From Flavobacteriaceae bacterium (GTDB lineage: Bacteria; Bacteroidota; Bacteroidia; Flavobacteriales; Flavobacteriaceae): a stretch of DNA of 58,434 nt. A program made the translations under genes and the position numbers. Below, piece after piece: positions 8,076-17,363 of the stretch. The number at the start of each line of letters is the position of its first letter. The stretch's first letter is position 1. The DNA is taken from the NCBI GenBank assembly GCA_021647985.1, contig JAKITQ010000016.1:1-58434 (forward strand), in the 5' to 3' direction. The notes beneath the pieces are model-generated. The model had not been told where the DNA came from. It did not search any database and saw nothing but the letters and a program-made list of their open reading frames with translations.

Positions 8076-10106
8076 CTATATAAGCCCAGCCCGCTTTAAT
8101 AATGCATCAGGCTTAGGATTCTTTCCGCGAAAGCGTTTATATAAAGTCATTGGCTTTTCAGTACCACCTTTTGAAAGAATATTTTCTTTAAATTTTGTTG
8201 CGGTTTCTTTGTCGAAAATACCATTTTCAAGAAAGGCTTCAAAGGCATCTGCATCTAAAACTTCTGCCCATTTATAACTGTAATAACCAGATGAATATCC
8301 GCCTTGAAAAATATGTGAAAAAGCTGTACTCATACAATTTTCTTTAACACTTGGATACAATTGAGTATCTACAAAAGCTTGATCTTCAAATTCCTTTACA
8401 GATTTTATTGCCTCTGGCGACTCACCAGCATGCCATCCCATATCCAATAAGCCAAAACTCAATTGCCTCATCGTTGTCATTCCCTCTAAAAAGTTGGATG
8501 ATGCTTTAATTTTTTCTATGAGTTCTATCGGAATGATTTCTCCTGTTTTATAATGTTTTGCAAAGAGATTTAACGCCTCTTTTTCGTAACACCAGTTCTC
8601 AAATATCTGGCTAGGTAACTCAACAAAATCCCAATAAACATGTGTGCCAGAGAGACTAGGGTAGGTGGTGTTTGCTAACATACCGTGCAAAGCATGACCA
8701 AACTCATGAAATAAAGTAATTACTTCATTGAAAGTTAGCAACGAAGGTTTAGTTTCTGTAGGTTTTGTAAAATTACAAACTATTGAAATATGTGGTCTTG
8801 AATTTTTATCATCTTTAATCCATTGATCTTTAAATGAAGTCATCCAAGCGCCGTTTCTCTTACCCTTTCGGGGAAAGAAATCCGTATAAAAAACAGCAAT
8901 AAACGCACCATTCCTATCGCTTACTTTATAGGTTTTTACATCTTTGTGATATTTATCTACGGTAAAAATTTCTTCAAAATTTAAATCGTAAAGTTTACCT
9001 GCAATGGTAAAAACACCATCAATTACATTATCTAGTTTAAAGTACGGTTTGAGTTTTTCGTCATCAAGATCAAATAATTCTTTTTTTAATTTTTCAGAGT
9101 AATATGCTCCATCCCATTTTTCTATATTTTCAATGCCATCTATTGTTGCTGTGCTCTTGATTTTATTAAAATCGTTTTTGGCAGCAGGGTTTGCTTTGAC
9201 CATTAAATCATTTAAAAATTCAGTAACTTTTTTAGGTGTTTCTGCCATCCTCTCTTCCAAAACAAAGTGTGCATGGGTTTTGTAACCTAATAAATTTGCT
9301 CTTTCATATCTAAGATTAACAATATCTAAAACAATTTTTTGATTGTCAAATTTATTATTCTGAAAACCCCTAGCCCCAAATGCTTTTGCCATTTGCTCGC
9401 GTAGTTTGCGATTATTTGCATAAGTCATAAACGGAATGTAGCTTGGATAATCTAAAGTGAATATCCACCCTTTGGTTTTTCTTTCTTTGGCTAACATAGC
9501 AGCAGCTTCAACGACACCTTCTGGTAAGCCAGATAATTCCTTTTTATTGGTTATTTGCAAAGAGTAAGCATTGGTTTCTGCCAAAATATTTTCACCGAAT
9601 TGCAGACTTAATTGAGAAATATTTTTGTCTATTTTTCTAAGCTGTGATTTATCTTCATCTTCTAAATTGGCACCGTTTCTAACAAATGCTTTGTAGTTTT
9701 TTTCAAGAAGCATTAGCTGTTCCGCATTTAAATCAAGAGCTTCTTTGTTGTCAAAGATTGATTTTATTTTTTTAAATAATTGTTCGTTTAATCGGATGTC
9801 ATTAGAAAAATCAGTTAACCAAGGAGATATTTTCTGTGCAATTTTTTGTATTTCGTCATTGGTTTCTGCCGAATTAAGATTAAAAAACACACTAGAAATT
9901 CTATCTAATAATTCACCTGAATACTCTAGCGCTTCTAAAGTATTAGCAAAAGTAGGTTCACTTTTACTTTTTACAATAAGGTCTATTTCTTCTTTAGCCA
10001 ATTTTATTGCTTTTTCAAAGGCGGGTTTAAAATGTTCGGTTTTAATTTTTGAAAAAGGTGCTGTTTGGTAAGGTGTGTTAAAATTTTGTAATAATGGGTT
10101 GTTCAT
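8076..10106 (-). CDS. M3-family oligopeptidase / peptidyl-dipeptidase
   Basis: A zinc metallopeptidase of 676 residues from the thimet oligopeptidase family (Dcp/PrlC type). The zinc motif HEFGHALHG is near residue 466, and the third ligand region follows (ELPSQIFENW). The C-terminus FRGKNPKPDALLKRAGL is typical of this family. There is no signal peptide, so it probably works in the cytoplasm on short peptides. Dcp and oligopeptidase A types are hard to tell apart by eye. It follows purE on the same strand, separated by a 101-bp gap filled by heptad repeats. Confidence 0.92.
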   Translation of the reverse strand: MNNPLLQNFNTPYQTAPFSKIKTEHFKPAFEKAIKLAKEEIDLIVKSKSEPTFANTLEALEYSGELLDRISSVFFNLNSAETNDEIQKIAQKISPWLTDFSNDIRLNEQLFKKIKSIFDNKEALDLNAEQLMLLEKNYKAFVRNGANLEDEDKSQLRKIDKNISQLSLQFGENILAETNAYSLQITNKKELSGLPEGVVEAAAMLAKERKTKGWIFTLDYPSYIPFMTYANNRKLREQMAKAFGARGFQNNKFDNQKIVLDIVNLRYERANLLGYKTHAHFVLEERMAETPKKVTEFLNDLMVKANPAAKNDFNKIKSTATIDGIENIEKWDGAYYSEKLKKELFDLDDEKLKPYFKLDNVIDGVFTIAGKLYDLNFEEIFTVDKYHKDVKTYKVSDRNGAFIAVFYTDFFPRKGKRNGAWMTSFKDQWIKDDKNSRPHISIVCNFTKPTETKPSLLTFNEVITLFHEFGHALHGMLANTTYPSLSGTHVYWDFVELPSQIFENWCYEKEALNLFAKHYKTGEIIPIELIEKIKASSNFLEGMTTMRQLSFGLLDMGWHAGESPEAIKSVKEFEDQAFVDTQLYPSVKENCMSTAFSHIFQGGYSSGYYSYKWAEVLDADAFEAFLENGIFDKETATKFKENILSKGGTEKPMTLYKRFRGKNPKPDALLKRAGLI

Positions 10107-10130
10107 AGTTTAAGAGGTAAGGATTTAGAA

Positions 10131-10223
10131 GTGAGTAGTAAGTAGTGAGAAGTTAGCAGTGAGAAGTTAGAAGTGTGATACATAATATTTTTAATACTTT
10201 CTACTTACTACTTATTTCTTTTA
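10131..10223. repeat. Facing heptad arrays between the M3 peptidase gene and purE
   Basis: From 10131 to 10179 seven units of exactly 7 nt run in phase (gtgagta, gtaagta, gtgagaa, gttagca, gtgagaa, gttagaa, gtgtgat). After a short AT-rich gap an array of the opposite sense follows at about 10197-10223 and includes the purE stop codon. The 12-mer AGTAGTAAGTAG (10134-10145) is exactly complementary to 10201-10212, so the transcript past purE could fold into a hairpin. Confidence 0.7.
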
Positions 10224-10702
10224 TTCATTTTTTCGGCAGCCTTATTCACCTTCAATTTTAAACTTTCTTTGTAAAAAATCACTTTGTCTAAAACACATTT
10301 GTCTGCCTGACCAATTATTTGTGCTGCTAAAATACCTGCATTTTTTGCTCCGTCGAGAGCAACAGTAGCAACAGGAACTCCTCCTGGCATTTGCAAAATA
10401 GAGAGTATAGAATCCCAACCATCAATAGAATTTCTAGATTTAACAGGAACACCAATTACAGGTAGCGGGCTCAAAGAAGCTACCATACCGGGTAAGTGAG
10501 CTGCACCCCCAGCACCTGCTATGATAACATTTATTCCACGCGTATGTGCATGTTTGGCATATTCATAAAGTTTTTCGGGTGTACGGTGTGCTGAAACAAT
10601 ATCAACTTCAGTTTCAATATCAAAACTTTGCAAAACTTCAATCGCTTCTTTCATTACTGGCATATCAGAATCGCTTCCCATAATAATTCCTACTTTAGTC
10701 AT
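10208..10702 (-). CDS. purE: N5-carboxyaminoimidazole ribonucleotide mutase
   Basis: Catalyses the conversion of N5-CAIR to CAIR in purine synthesis. The 164-residue protein has GSDSDMPVM near the N-terminus, [13 protein letters not shown] around residue 40, and the glycine-rich [14 protein letters not shown] segment, all diagnostic of the class I PurE fold. Its usual partner purK is not next to it; the next gene upstream is on the other strand. The promoter lies in the divergent gap shared with the GH3 gene. Confidence 0.95.
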   Translation of the reverse strand: MTKVGIIMGSDSDMPVMKEAIEVLQSFDIETEVDIVSAHRTPEKLYEYAKHAHTRGINVIIAGAGGAAHLPGMVASLSPLPVIGVPVKSRNSIDGWDSILSILQMPGGVPVATVALDGAKNAGILAAQIIGQADKCVLDKVIFYKESLKLKVNKAAEKMNKRNK

Positions 10703-10762
10703 AATTTTAATAATTTAATAAAAGTTATGGTATTCAATAATTATTTATTGTAAATTTATTCG

Positions 10763-10795
10763 CAAAAATAATACAAAAAAACTGTTTTACTACAA
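10763..10795 (-). promoter_or_regulatory. Promoter candidate for purE
   Basis: Minus-strand TATTTTTG at 10763-10770 fits TAnnTTTG, and a TTG lies 22 bases upstream of it (10793-10795), close to the -33 spacing of Bacteroidota promoters. The implied leader is roughly 55 bases. Confidence 0.5.
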
Positions 10796-12309
10796 TGCAA
10801 ATTCCTTTATTCAATACTGTTCTTTCTTGGATTTTAAAAAAACGAAAATATCAAATGGATATGTTTATTGAATATCCTATTGAAGTACAAAATGAGGTGT
10901 TGTTCGAATTATTGTCAGACGCAAAGAAGACAAAACTAGGTGAATTGTATGGTTTTTCCAATATTAAAAATTACACATCCTTTGCTGAAAAGGTACCCAT
11001 TAGGCAATATGAGTCTATAGAACCTTTAATAAAACAAAACAGAAAAGGAGAGCAAAATATTTTTTGGCCAACCAAGGTGCAATGGTTTGCAAAATCAAGC
11101 GGTACTACAAATGCTAAAAGTAAATTTATTCCTGTAAGTGACGAAGCTATTGAAGATTGCCATATGAAAGCAGGAAAAGATATGCTATGCTTGTTTATCA
11201 ATAATAATGAAGAAACCGAAATTTTTAAAGGCAAAGGTTTGCGCTTAGGCGGAAGTAGTGCGGTTTATGAAGATAATGATTCGTTTTTTGGAGATCTTTC
11301 GGCAATTATCATCGAAAATATGCCTTTTTGGGCGGATTTTAGCAGCGCTCCAAGTCAAAAAACGGCTTTAATGAGTGAATGGGAAACAAAAATGGATGCC
11401 ATCATTCAGGAAACTATTGAAGAGAATATAACAAGTTTATCGGGTGTTCCCTCATGGATGTTAGTGTTGTTACATCGGGTTTTAGAAGTAACCGGCAAAG
11501 AAAATATTTTAGAAGTATGGCCAAATTTAGAGGTGTATTTTCATGGGGGTGTAAATTTTAAGCCGTATCGTGAACAGTTTAAAAAATTGATTCCCAATAA
11601 AAACTTTAGATACTTTGAAACATATAATGCTTCAGAAGGCTTTTTTGCAATTCAAGATCAGAATGATTCAGATGAATTATTATTAATGCTAGACTATGGT
11701 ATTTTTTATGAGTTTATACCCATGAATAAGTATCTTGGTGAAGATTCAATAGCAATACCTTTACAGGAAGTAGAGTTGTATAAGAATTATGCCATAATTA
11801 TTAGTACAAATTCGGGCTTATGGCGTTATTTGATAGGTGATACGGTTAGGTTTACAAATCTAAAGCCTTACAGAATTAAAATTACCGGACGCACAAAACA
11901 TTTTATTAATGTATTTGGTGAAGAATTGGTGGTAGAAAATGCAGAAGATGCATTACAGGTTGCTTGTAATGAGACAAATGCCGAAATAACAGATTATACA
12001 GTGGGGCCAATATTTATGGAAGGCAGTGAAAGTGGAGGCCATGAATGGGTAATTGAATTTAAAACAGCACCGCTTAATATAGACGAATTCACTCTTATTT
12101 TAGATGAAAATTTAAAGAAATTAAATTCAGACTACGAAGCCAAGCGATATCATAATATGACCTTGGCATTGCCTAGGGTTCACCAAGCACCTCAAGGGCT
12201 TTTTTACCAATGGTTAAAGAAAAAGAAAAAACTTGGAGGCCAACACAAGGTGCCTAGATTGAGTAATAACAGAAGTTTTTTAGAAGAACTATTGGTTGTA
12301 CATCATTAA
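10795..12309 (+). CDS. GH3-family acyl-adenylating enzyme
   Basis: A 504-residue protein of the GH3 family, named after plant enzymes that join jasmonate or auxin to amino acids through an acyl-adenylate. The ATP-binding motif SSGTTNAKSKFIP is near residue 100, and the second conserved block YNASEGFFAIQD and the hinge KITGRTKHFINVFGEELV are present. Bacterial members are widespread in Bacteroidota but their substrates are unknown to me, so no specific reaction is assigned. It is followed after 30 bases by an alpha/beta hydrolase gene, a possible functional partner (make and break an acyl linkage); this is inference. Confidence 0.85.
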   Translation: MQIPLFNTVLSWILKKRKYQMDMFIEYPIEVQNEVLFELLSDAKKTKLGELYGFSNIKNYTSFAEKVPIRQYESIEPLIKQNRKGEQNIFWPTKVQWFAKSSGTTNAKSKFIPVSDEAIEDCHMKAGKDMLCLFINNNEETEIFKGKGLRLGGSSAVYEDNDSFFGDLSAIIIENMPFWADFSSAPSQKTALMSEWETKMDAIIQETIEENITSLSGVPSWMLVLLHRVLEVTGKENILEVWPNLEVYFHGGVNFKPYREQFKKLIPNKNFRYFETYNASEGFFAIQDQNDSDELLLMLDYGIFYEFIPMNKYLGEDSIAIPLQEVELYKNYAIIISTNSGLWRYLIGDTVRFTNLKPYRIKITGRTKHFINVFGEELVVENAEDALQVACNETNAEITDYTVGPIFMEGSESGGHEWVIEFKTAPLNIDEFTLILDENLKKLNSDYEAKRYHNMTLALPRVHQAPQGLFYQWLKKKKKLGGQHKVPRLSNNRSFLEELLVVHH

Positions 12310-12339
12310 AATATAATCATAAAATATATTAATAAACAA

Positions 12340-12990
12340 ATGTCGAAAATAGATTCTACAGAAAAAAAGGTTTCCTATAATTCAATAAATTCGTATGCTA
12401 CTTTAAATACCTTAACAGCGGGCACTAAAAATGTGTGGTTTGTTTGTCATGGTATAGGCTATTTGAGTAAATATTTTTTAAGGTATTTTAAGGATCTGAA
12501 TAAGACAGAAAATTATATTATTGCACCACAGGCACAGAGTAAATATTATTTAGGTTCAGCATACAAGCATGTTGGTGCCAGTTGGCTAACTAAAGAAAAT
12601 ACAGAACAAGAAATTGAAAACGTTGTACATTATTTTGATGCTGTTTTAAAGCAAGAAAATCTATCTAAAAATATCAGTTTTATAGTTTTAGGTTATTCAC
12701 AAGGAGTTTCTGTTGCGATGAGGTATGTTGCCAAACGAAGATTAAAATGTGATCAATTAATTTTGTTATCGGGAGGAATACCAAATGAGCTAAAAGCTTC
12801 TGATTTTGAATTTTTACGAGGTAAAACAAAAGTAACCTTAGCCTATGGCGACCAAGATGAATATTTAACCAATAAAATAATGATTGATCAAAAAAAAAGA
12901 TTTTATGATTTGTTTGATAAAGATTCAAAAATCATTTGTTTTAAAGGGAAACATGAAGTAAAAAAAGAGTTAATTAATAAGCTTGTTTAG
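12340..12990 (+). CDS. Alpha/beta hydrolase, carboxylesterase/phospholipase type
   Basis: A 216-residue alpha/beta hydrolase of the small carboxylesterase (YpfH/acyl-protein thioesterase) group. The nucleophile motif GYSQG lies near residue 119, the acid is the Asp in YGDQDEY, and the final His is in FKGKHEV. There is no signal peptide. It follows the GH3 gene closely in the same direction, so the two are likely cotranscribed. The substrate cannot be read from the sequence. Confidence 0.82.
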   Translation: MSKIDSTEKKVSYNSINSYATLNTLTAGTKNVWFVCHGIGYLSKYFLRYFKDLNKTENYIIAPQAQSKYYLGSAYKHVGASWLTKENTEQEIENVVHYFDAVLKQENLSKNISFIVLGYSQGVSVAMRYVAKRRLKCDQLILLSGGIPNELKASDFEFLRGKTKVTLAYGDQDEYLTNKIMIDQKKRFYDLFDKDSKIICFKGKHEVKKELINKLV

Positions 12991-12992
12991 CA

Positions 12993-13011
12993 CAACACTT
13001 CGTGTAATTTT
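12993..13011 (-). repeat. Dispersed 19-bp motif, copy 1
   Basis: On the minus strand this reads AAAATTACACGAAGTGTTG, identical over 19 bases to 24251-24269 on the plus strand. The core ACAC-gaa-GTGT is a small palindrome. In both places it lies at the edge of a heptad array. Confidence 0.7.
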
Positions 13012-13013
13012 AA

Positions 13014-13097
13014 GTTATGAATGTTGAATTATGAATTAAATATTTTACAAAAGCCAAAAGCCAAAAGCCATAAGCTAAAAGCTAAAAGCTAAAAGCT
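13014..13097. repeat. Heptad-phased array, twelve units, after the hydrolase gene
   Basis: Five AT-rich 7-nt units (gttatga, atgttga, attatga, attaaat, attttac) are followed without loss of phase by aaaagcc x3, ataagct and aaaagct x3. The change of consensus inside one unbroken 7-nt phase is the clearest feature of this repeat family. It lies 24 bases after the hydrolase stop codon. Confidence 0.8.
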
Positions 13098-13140
13098 AAA
13101 TTTATAATTTTAAATGTACACCTGTTTTTTTGTTACCTAA

Positions 13141-13175
13141 TACCAACTACCAAAAACCAAAAACTAGAAACTATT
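13141..13175. repeat. Heptad-phased array over the polyprenyl synthase stop codon
   Basis: Five units (taccaac, taccaaa, aaccaaa, aactaga, aactatt) run in perfect 7-nt phase and include the stop codon of the polyprenyl synthase gene. The TACCAA-type unit is shared with arrays near 18650, 34085 and 51185. Confidence 0.7.
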
Positions 13176-14148
13176 TCTCCCTTTCAATCACATAATTCAC
13201 CATGGTGATCAATGAATTTTTATATTCAGAATCGGGGTAATTATCAAGAATGTCTAAAGCCTTTTGTTGGTATTCTTTCATCTTGCTAATGGTGTATTCA
13301 ATACCTCCATTTTGTTTAACTAAATCAATTACTTCTTTTACCCTTTTTTTATCTTTGTTGTGATTTTTAACAGAGTTAATTAGCCATTTCCGCTCTTTTT
13401 TATCACAATTATTTAGGGTGTAAATTAAAGGCAAGGTCATTTTTTGTTCTTTGATATCTATACCCGTAGGTTTTCCAATTTTTTCATCAGAATAATCAAA
13501 CAAATCATCTTTAATTTGAAAAGCAATACCTATAAGTTCTCCAAATTCACGCATTTGAATCACTGTGTCTTTATCAGCCTCTACAGAAGTGGCACCAATA
13601 GCAGTACAGGCAGCAATTAAAGTAGCTGTTTTTTTGCGAATGATATCAAAATATACATCTTCGGTGATGTTTAATTGGCGAGCTTTTTCAATTTGCAAAA
13701 GTTCACCTTCGCTCATTTCACGAACTGCAACGGAAATATGTTTTAAAATATCAAAATCATCATTGTCAATTGATAACAACAACCCTTTTGAAAGTAAATA
13801 ATCACCTACCAAAACAGCAATTTTATTTTTCCAAAGCGCGTTTAAGGAGAAAAAACCACGACGACGGTTGCTGTCATCAACCACATCATCATGAACCAAT
13901 GTTGCAGTATGGATCAATTCAATAGTTGCTGCACCGCGATAGGTTTTTTCTTTAAAGTTCCCGTTAGAAACCATTTTTGCTACTAAAAATACAAACATAG
14001 GCCGCATTTGTTTTCCTTTTCTTCGTACTATATAATGTGTAATTCGATTTAATAAAGAAACATTAGAAATCATGGAAGCCTTGAATTTTAGTTCAAAGAA
14101 TTCCATTTCTTTTTGAATGGGAAATTTTATTTGTTCAACGGTTTTCAA
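13171..14148 (-). CDS. Trans-polyprenyl diphosphate synthase
   Basis: Makes a long-chain isoprenyl diphosphate (octaprenyl or similar), probably the menaquinone side chain. The protein has 325 residues. The first aspartate-rich motif DDVVDD is at residues 87-92, preceded by HTATLVH, and the second (KDDLFDYSDE) lies near residue 216. The start is TTG; it gives the expected MKTVEQIKFPI N-terminus, and no ATG upstream is in frame. Product chain length cannot be judged by eye, so IspB is likely but not certain. Confidence 0.9.
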   Translation of the reverse strand: MKTVEQIKFPIQKEMEFFELKFKASMISNVSLLNRITHYIVRRKGKQMRPMFVFLVAKMVSNGNFKEKTYRGAATIELIHTATLVHDDVVDDSNRRRGFFSLNALWKNKIAVLVGDYLLSKGLLLSIDNDDFDILKHISVAVREMSEGELLQIEKARQLNITEDVYFDIIRKKTATLIAACTAIGATSVEADKDTVIQMREFGELIGIAFQIKDDLFDYSDEKIGKPTGIDIKEQKMTLPLIYTLNNCDKKERKWLINSVKNHNKDKKRVKEVIDLVKQNGGIEYTISKMKEYQQKALDILDNYPDSEYKNSLITMVNYVIEREK

Positions 14149-14213
14149 ATAAAGAAGGTGAGTTAAAATTTTGTCTAAAGTAATAAAAAAGTGAGCAATA
14201 AGAAGTAAGTAAT

Positions 14214-14248
14214 CTTACTTCTTACTTCTTACTTCTGATTTCTTATTT
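14214..14248. repeat. Heptad-phased array over the glnS stop codon
   Basis: Units cttactt x3, ctgattt and cttattt are in exact 7-nt phase and include the glnS stop codon. The preceding aagaagtaag (about 14200-14210) is complementary, so the end of the glnS transcript can fold back on itself. Confidence 0.75.
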
Positions 14249-15925
14249 ATTTTGTTTTGCCCATGAATCTCTTAAAGGAACAGTTCTATTAAAAACCATT
14301 TTATCCTTTTTACTATCATCATCAACATTAAAATAGCCTAAACGTTGAAATTGAAATTGGTCTCTTATTTGGGCAGTTTTCAAACTTGGTTCAATAAAGG
14401 CATTATCAATTACTTTTAACGATTCAGAATTTATAAATTCTTTAAAATCTTTTTCTTTATGGGCATCAGGTGCTTCTTCTGTAAACAAGCGGTCATATAA
14501 TCTAACTTCTGCCTTTACCGCGTGTTTTACAGAGACCCAATGTATTGTGCCTTTAACTTTTCGTTTACTTGCTTCACTACCGCTACCACTTTTTGATTCT
14601 TCATCATAAGTGCAATGTATTTCGGTTATTTCACCATTTTCATCTTTAACTACGGCATTGGCTTTTATGATATAGGCGTTTTTTAAACGCACTTCTTTAT
14701 CCAGTTTAAGTCTGAAGAATTTTTTATTGGCTTGCCCTCTAAAATCCTCTTTTTCAATATATAACACTCTAGAAAACGGTATCTCACGAGTTCCTGAATT
14801 TTCATCTTCGGGGTTGTTTTCGGCGATTAAAATTTCTTCTTTATTTTCGGGATAATTGGTAATTACCAACTTCACGGGGTATAAAACAGCCATTACACGC
14901 GGAGCTGTTTTGTTTAATTCGTTTTTGATGTGAAATTCTAAAAGGGCAATATCGGTTACATTATCTCTTTTTGCAATGCCGGCAGTATTGCTAAAGTCAC
15001 GTATAGATTTTGCAGTATATCCTCGCCTTCGTAAACCTGAAATTGTTGGCATACGAGGATCATCCCAACCTTTTACAAAACCTTCTTCAACCAATTGTAA
15101 TAATTTTCGTTTGCTCATTACCGTATAGCTCAAATTACGACGAGCAAATTCACGTTGTTTTGGTTTTAAATCTTCGCCGCTATAAACTTGTTTTAGAAAC
15201 CAATTATAAAGCTCGCGATGCGGATTGAATTCAAGTGTGCATAACGAATGAGAAACTTGTTCTATATAATCAGATTCTCCATGGGTCCAATCATACATTG
15301 GGTAAATATTCCAATCATTACCAGTACGGTGATGTTTTTCATATAGAATCCGGTAAATTATGGGGTCACGCATGAGCATATTATTAGCAGTCATGCTAAT
15401 TTTTGCTCTTAAAACATGGGAGCCTTCCTTAAGATCTCCATTTTTCATTTTTTCGAAAAGTTCAAGATTATCATCAATAGATCTATTTCTATTTGGACTA
15501 TCCGTTCCGACTTTTGTTGGTGTACCTTTTTGTTCCGCTATTTGTGCAGAAGTTTGGTTGTCAACATAGGCTTTATCTTTTTTAATTAATAAAATGGCCC
15601 AATCATATAGTTGTTGAAAATAATCAGATGAATACAATTCATTGGTCCATTCAAAACCCAACCATTTAATATCATTTTTAATGGCATCTACATATTCCTG
15701 TTCTTCTTTAGTGGGATTTGTATCATCAAAACGCAAATTAACAGGTGCATTATATTTAATTCCTAATCCGAAGTTTAAACAAATAGAAGCTGCATGCCCA
15801 ATATGCAAATAGCCATTAGGTTCAGGTGGAAACCGAAACCTAAGTTTATCAAGGTTTAATCCTAATTTAAGATCTTCCTCTATAATTTGTTCGATAAAAT
15901 TCAATGATTTTTTTTCTTCTGCCAT
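14243..15925 (-). CDS. glnS: Glutaminyl-tRNA synthetase
   Basis: A class I tRNA synthetase of 560 residues. The HIGH signature is PPEPNGYLHIGHA at residues 33-45 and the KMSKS-like loop is VMSKRKL near residue 270. The PPEPNGYLHIGHA form and the C-terminal beta-barrel domains (from about residue 340) mark GlnRS rather than GluRS. Presence of glnS means the cell can charge tRNA-Gln directly. The stop codon lies within a heptad array, and a -7 promoter box is close upstream. Confidence 0.95.
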   Translation of the reverse strand: MAEEKKSLNFIEQIIEEDLKLGLNLDKLRFRFPPEPNGYLHIGHAASICLNFGLGIKYNAPVNLRFDDTNPTKEEQEYVDAIKNDIKWLGFEWTNELYSSDYFQQLYDWAILLIKKDKAYVDNQTSAQIAEQKGTPTKVGTDSPNRNRSIDDNLELFEKMKNGDLKEGSHVLRAKISMTANNMLMRDPIIYRILYEKHHRTGNDWNIYPMYDWTHGESDYIEQVSHSLCTLEFNPHRELYNWFLKQVYSGEDLKPKQREFARRNLSYTVMSKRKLLQLVEEGFVKGWDDPRMPTISGLRRRGYTAKSIRDFSNTAGIAKRDNVTDIALLEFHIKNELNKTAPRVMAVLYPVKLVITNYPENKEEILIAENNPEDENSGTREIPFSRVLYIEKEDFRGQANKKFFRLKLDKEVRLKNAYIIKANAVVKDENGEITEIHCTYDEESKSGSGSEASKRKVKGTIHWVSVKHAVKAEVRLYDRLFTEEAPDAHKEKDFKEFINSESLKVIDNAFIEPSLKTAQIRDQFQFQRLGYFNVDDDSKKDKMVFNRTVPLRDSWAKQNK

Positions 15926-15946
15926 CTTTTCTAGTCAATATAAATG

Positions 15947-15954
15947 CAAAATTA
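15947..15954 (-). promoter_or_regulatory. Promoter -7 box for glnS
   Basis: Minus-strand TAATTTTG matches TAnnTTTG, 22 bases before the glnS ATG. Confidence 0.5.
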
Positions 15955-16013
15955 AGGAAAATTAAGAAGTAATAAAGTTGAAAAGTTATAAAGTTAAAAG
16001 GAAGGCTTTCAAA

Positions 16014-17363
16014 TTAGAAACCCAAAATCAGCTTTGCAATATAAAAAAAGATAAAAATTCCAAAAATATCATTACTTGTGGTAATAAAAGGTCCTGTTGC
16101 AACCGCAGGGTCAATTCCTTTTTTATCTAAAATTAATGGTACAAAAGTTCCTACCAAAGCCGCTATTATTATTACAATGATCAATGAAATTGCTATAGTT
16201 ATACTAATATTAATATCGTAATTTAATATCATACCAAATACAAATATCAATCCAGCCAAAATAATTCCATTAACCAAACTCAATCCAATTTCTTTAAGCA
16301 TTCTGTTAAACATACTGCCTTTGATATTGTCGTTTGCTAAGCCTTGTACAATAATTGCAGAAGACTGTACACCAACATTACCGGCCATTGCGGCAATTAA
16401 AGGGGTGAAAAAGAATAATTCAGGGAATTTAATAAGTGCATTTTCAAATCCCCCCATAATAGAGGCAGCACCTAAACCACCTAATAAGCCTAAAACCAAC
16501 CAAGGTAAACGTGCTTTGGATAATTCCAAAATACTATCATCAGCTTCTACGTCATCGGTAATACCGGCAGCCATTTGGTAATCTTTTTCAGCTTCTTCTT
16601 TTATAACATCAACAATATCATCAATAGTAATTCTCCCTTGTAAATTATTGGCATCATCAACAACGGGAATTGCTTCTAAATCATATTTTTGCATGATACG
16701 AACAACATCTTCAACGGGGTCATTAACATTTACCGAATCAACTTTTGGAATATAAATATCAGAAATATGGGAGTTTTCTGAAGCAACCAACAGGTCTTTT
16801 AACGAAAGTCTGCCTTTTAGAATATTATCTCCGTCTACCACGTAAATGGAATGTACCCTAGTAACTTCCTGTGCTTGTGAGCGCATTTTTTTAACACATG
16901 TTGGTATGCCCCAGGTTTCTTTTACTTTTACCAATTCTTTTGCCATTAAGCTACCAGCAGTACCTTCATCATATTGCAACAGATCAACAATATCTTTGGC
17001 GTGATCAACATCTTCAATTTCAGAAATTACTTCCTTTTTTCTTTCTTGGGGTAACTCGGCAATAATATCTGCAGCATCATCTGTTTCTAATTCATCAATT
17101 TCATCAGCAATTTCTTCTGCAGATAGATTTTGAAGTATTTTTTCTCGGTCATCTTCATCAATTTCCATCAATGCCTCAGCCGTTTGCTCACTATCTAACA
17201 ATTTAAATAAATAGGTCGCATCATTTAAATTAAGAATATCTATAATTTCGGCAATATCAGCAGGGTGTTCTTCTGTCAAAAGCAGCATTAGGGCATTTTC
17301 ATCATTTGCTTTGATGAGTTGCTCAATGTTTTGGATGAATTTTTTATTGATTTCTGTTGCCAT
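16014..17363 (-). CDS. mgtE: MgtE-family magnesium transporter
   Basis: A 449-residue magnesium channel of the inner membrane. The N-terminal superhelical domain (about 1-130, with repeated [18 protein letters not shown] acidic helices) is followed by two CBS domains (about 130-255) and five hydrophobic segments from about residue 285 to the end. The pore-region [23 protein letters not shown] matches the family. The start overlaps the rsmA 3' end by 20 bases, so the two are one transcription unit. The CBS and N domains are known to sense magnesium in this family. Confidence 0.94.
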   Translation of the reverse strand: MATEINKKFIQNIEQLIKANDENALMLLLTEEHPADIAEIIDILNLNDATYLFKLLDSEQTAEALMEIDEDDREKILQNLSAEEIADEIDELETDDAADIIAELPQERKKEVISEIEDVDHAKDIVDLLQYDEGTAGSLMAKELVKVKETWGIPTCVKKMRSQAQEVTRVHSIYVVDGDNILKGRLSLKDLLVASENSHISDIYIPKVDSVNVNDPVEDVVRIMQKYDLEAIPVVDDANNLQGRITIDDIVDVIKEEAEKDYQMAAGITDDVEADDSILELSKARLPWLVLGLLGGLGAASIMGGFENALIKFPELFFFTPLIAAMAGNVGVQSSAIIVQGLANDNIKGSMFNRMLKEIGLSLVNGIILAGLIFVFGMILNYDINISITIAISLIIVIIIAALVGTFVPLILDKKGIDPAVATGPFITTSNDIFGIFIFFYIAKLILGF

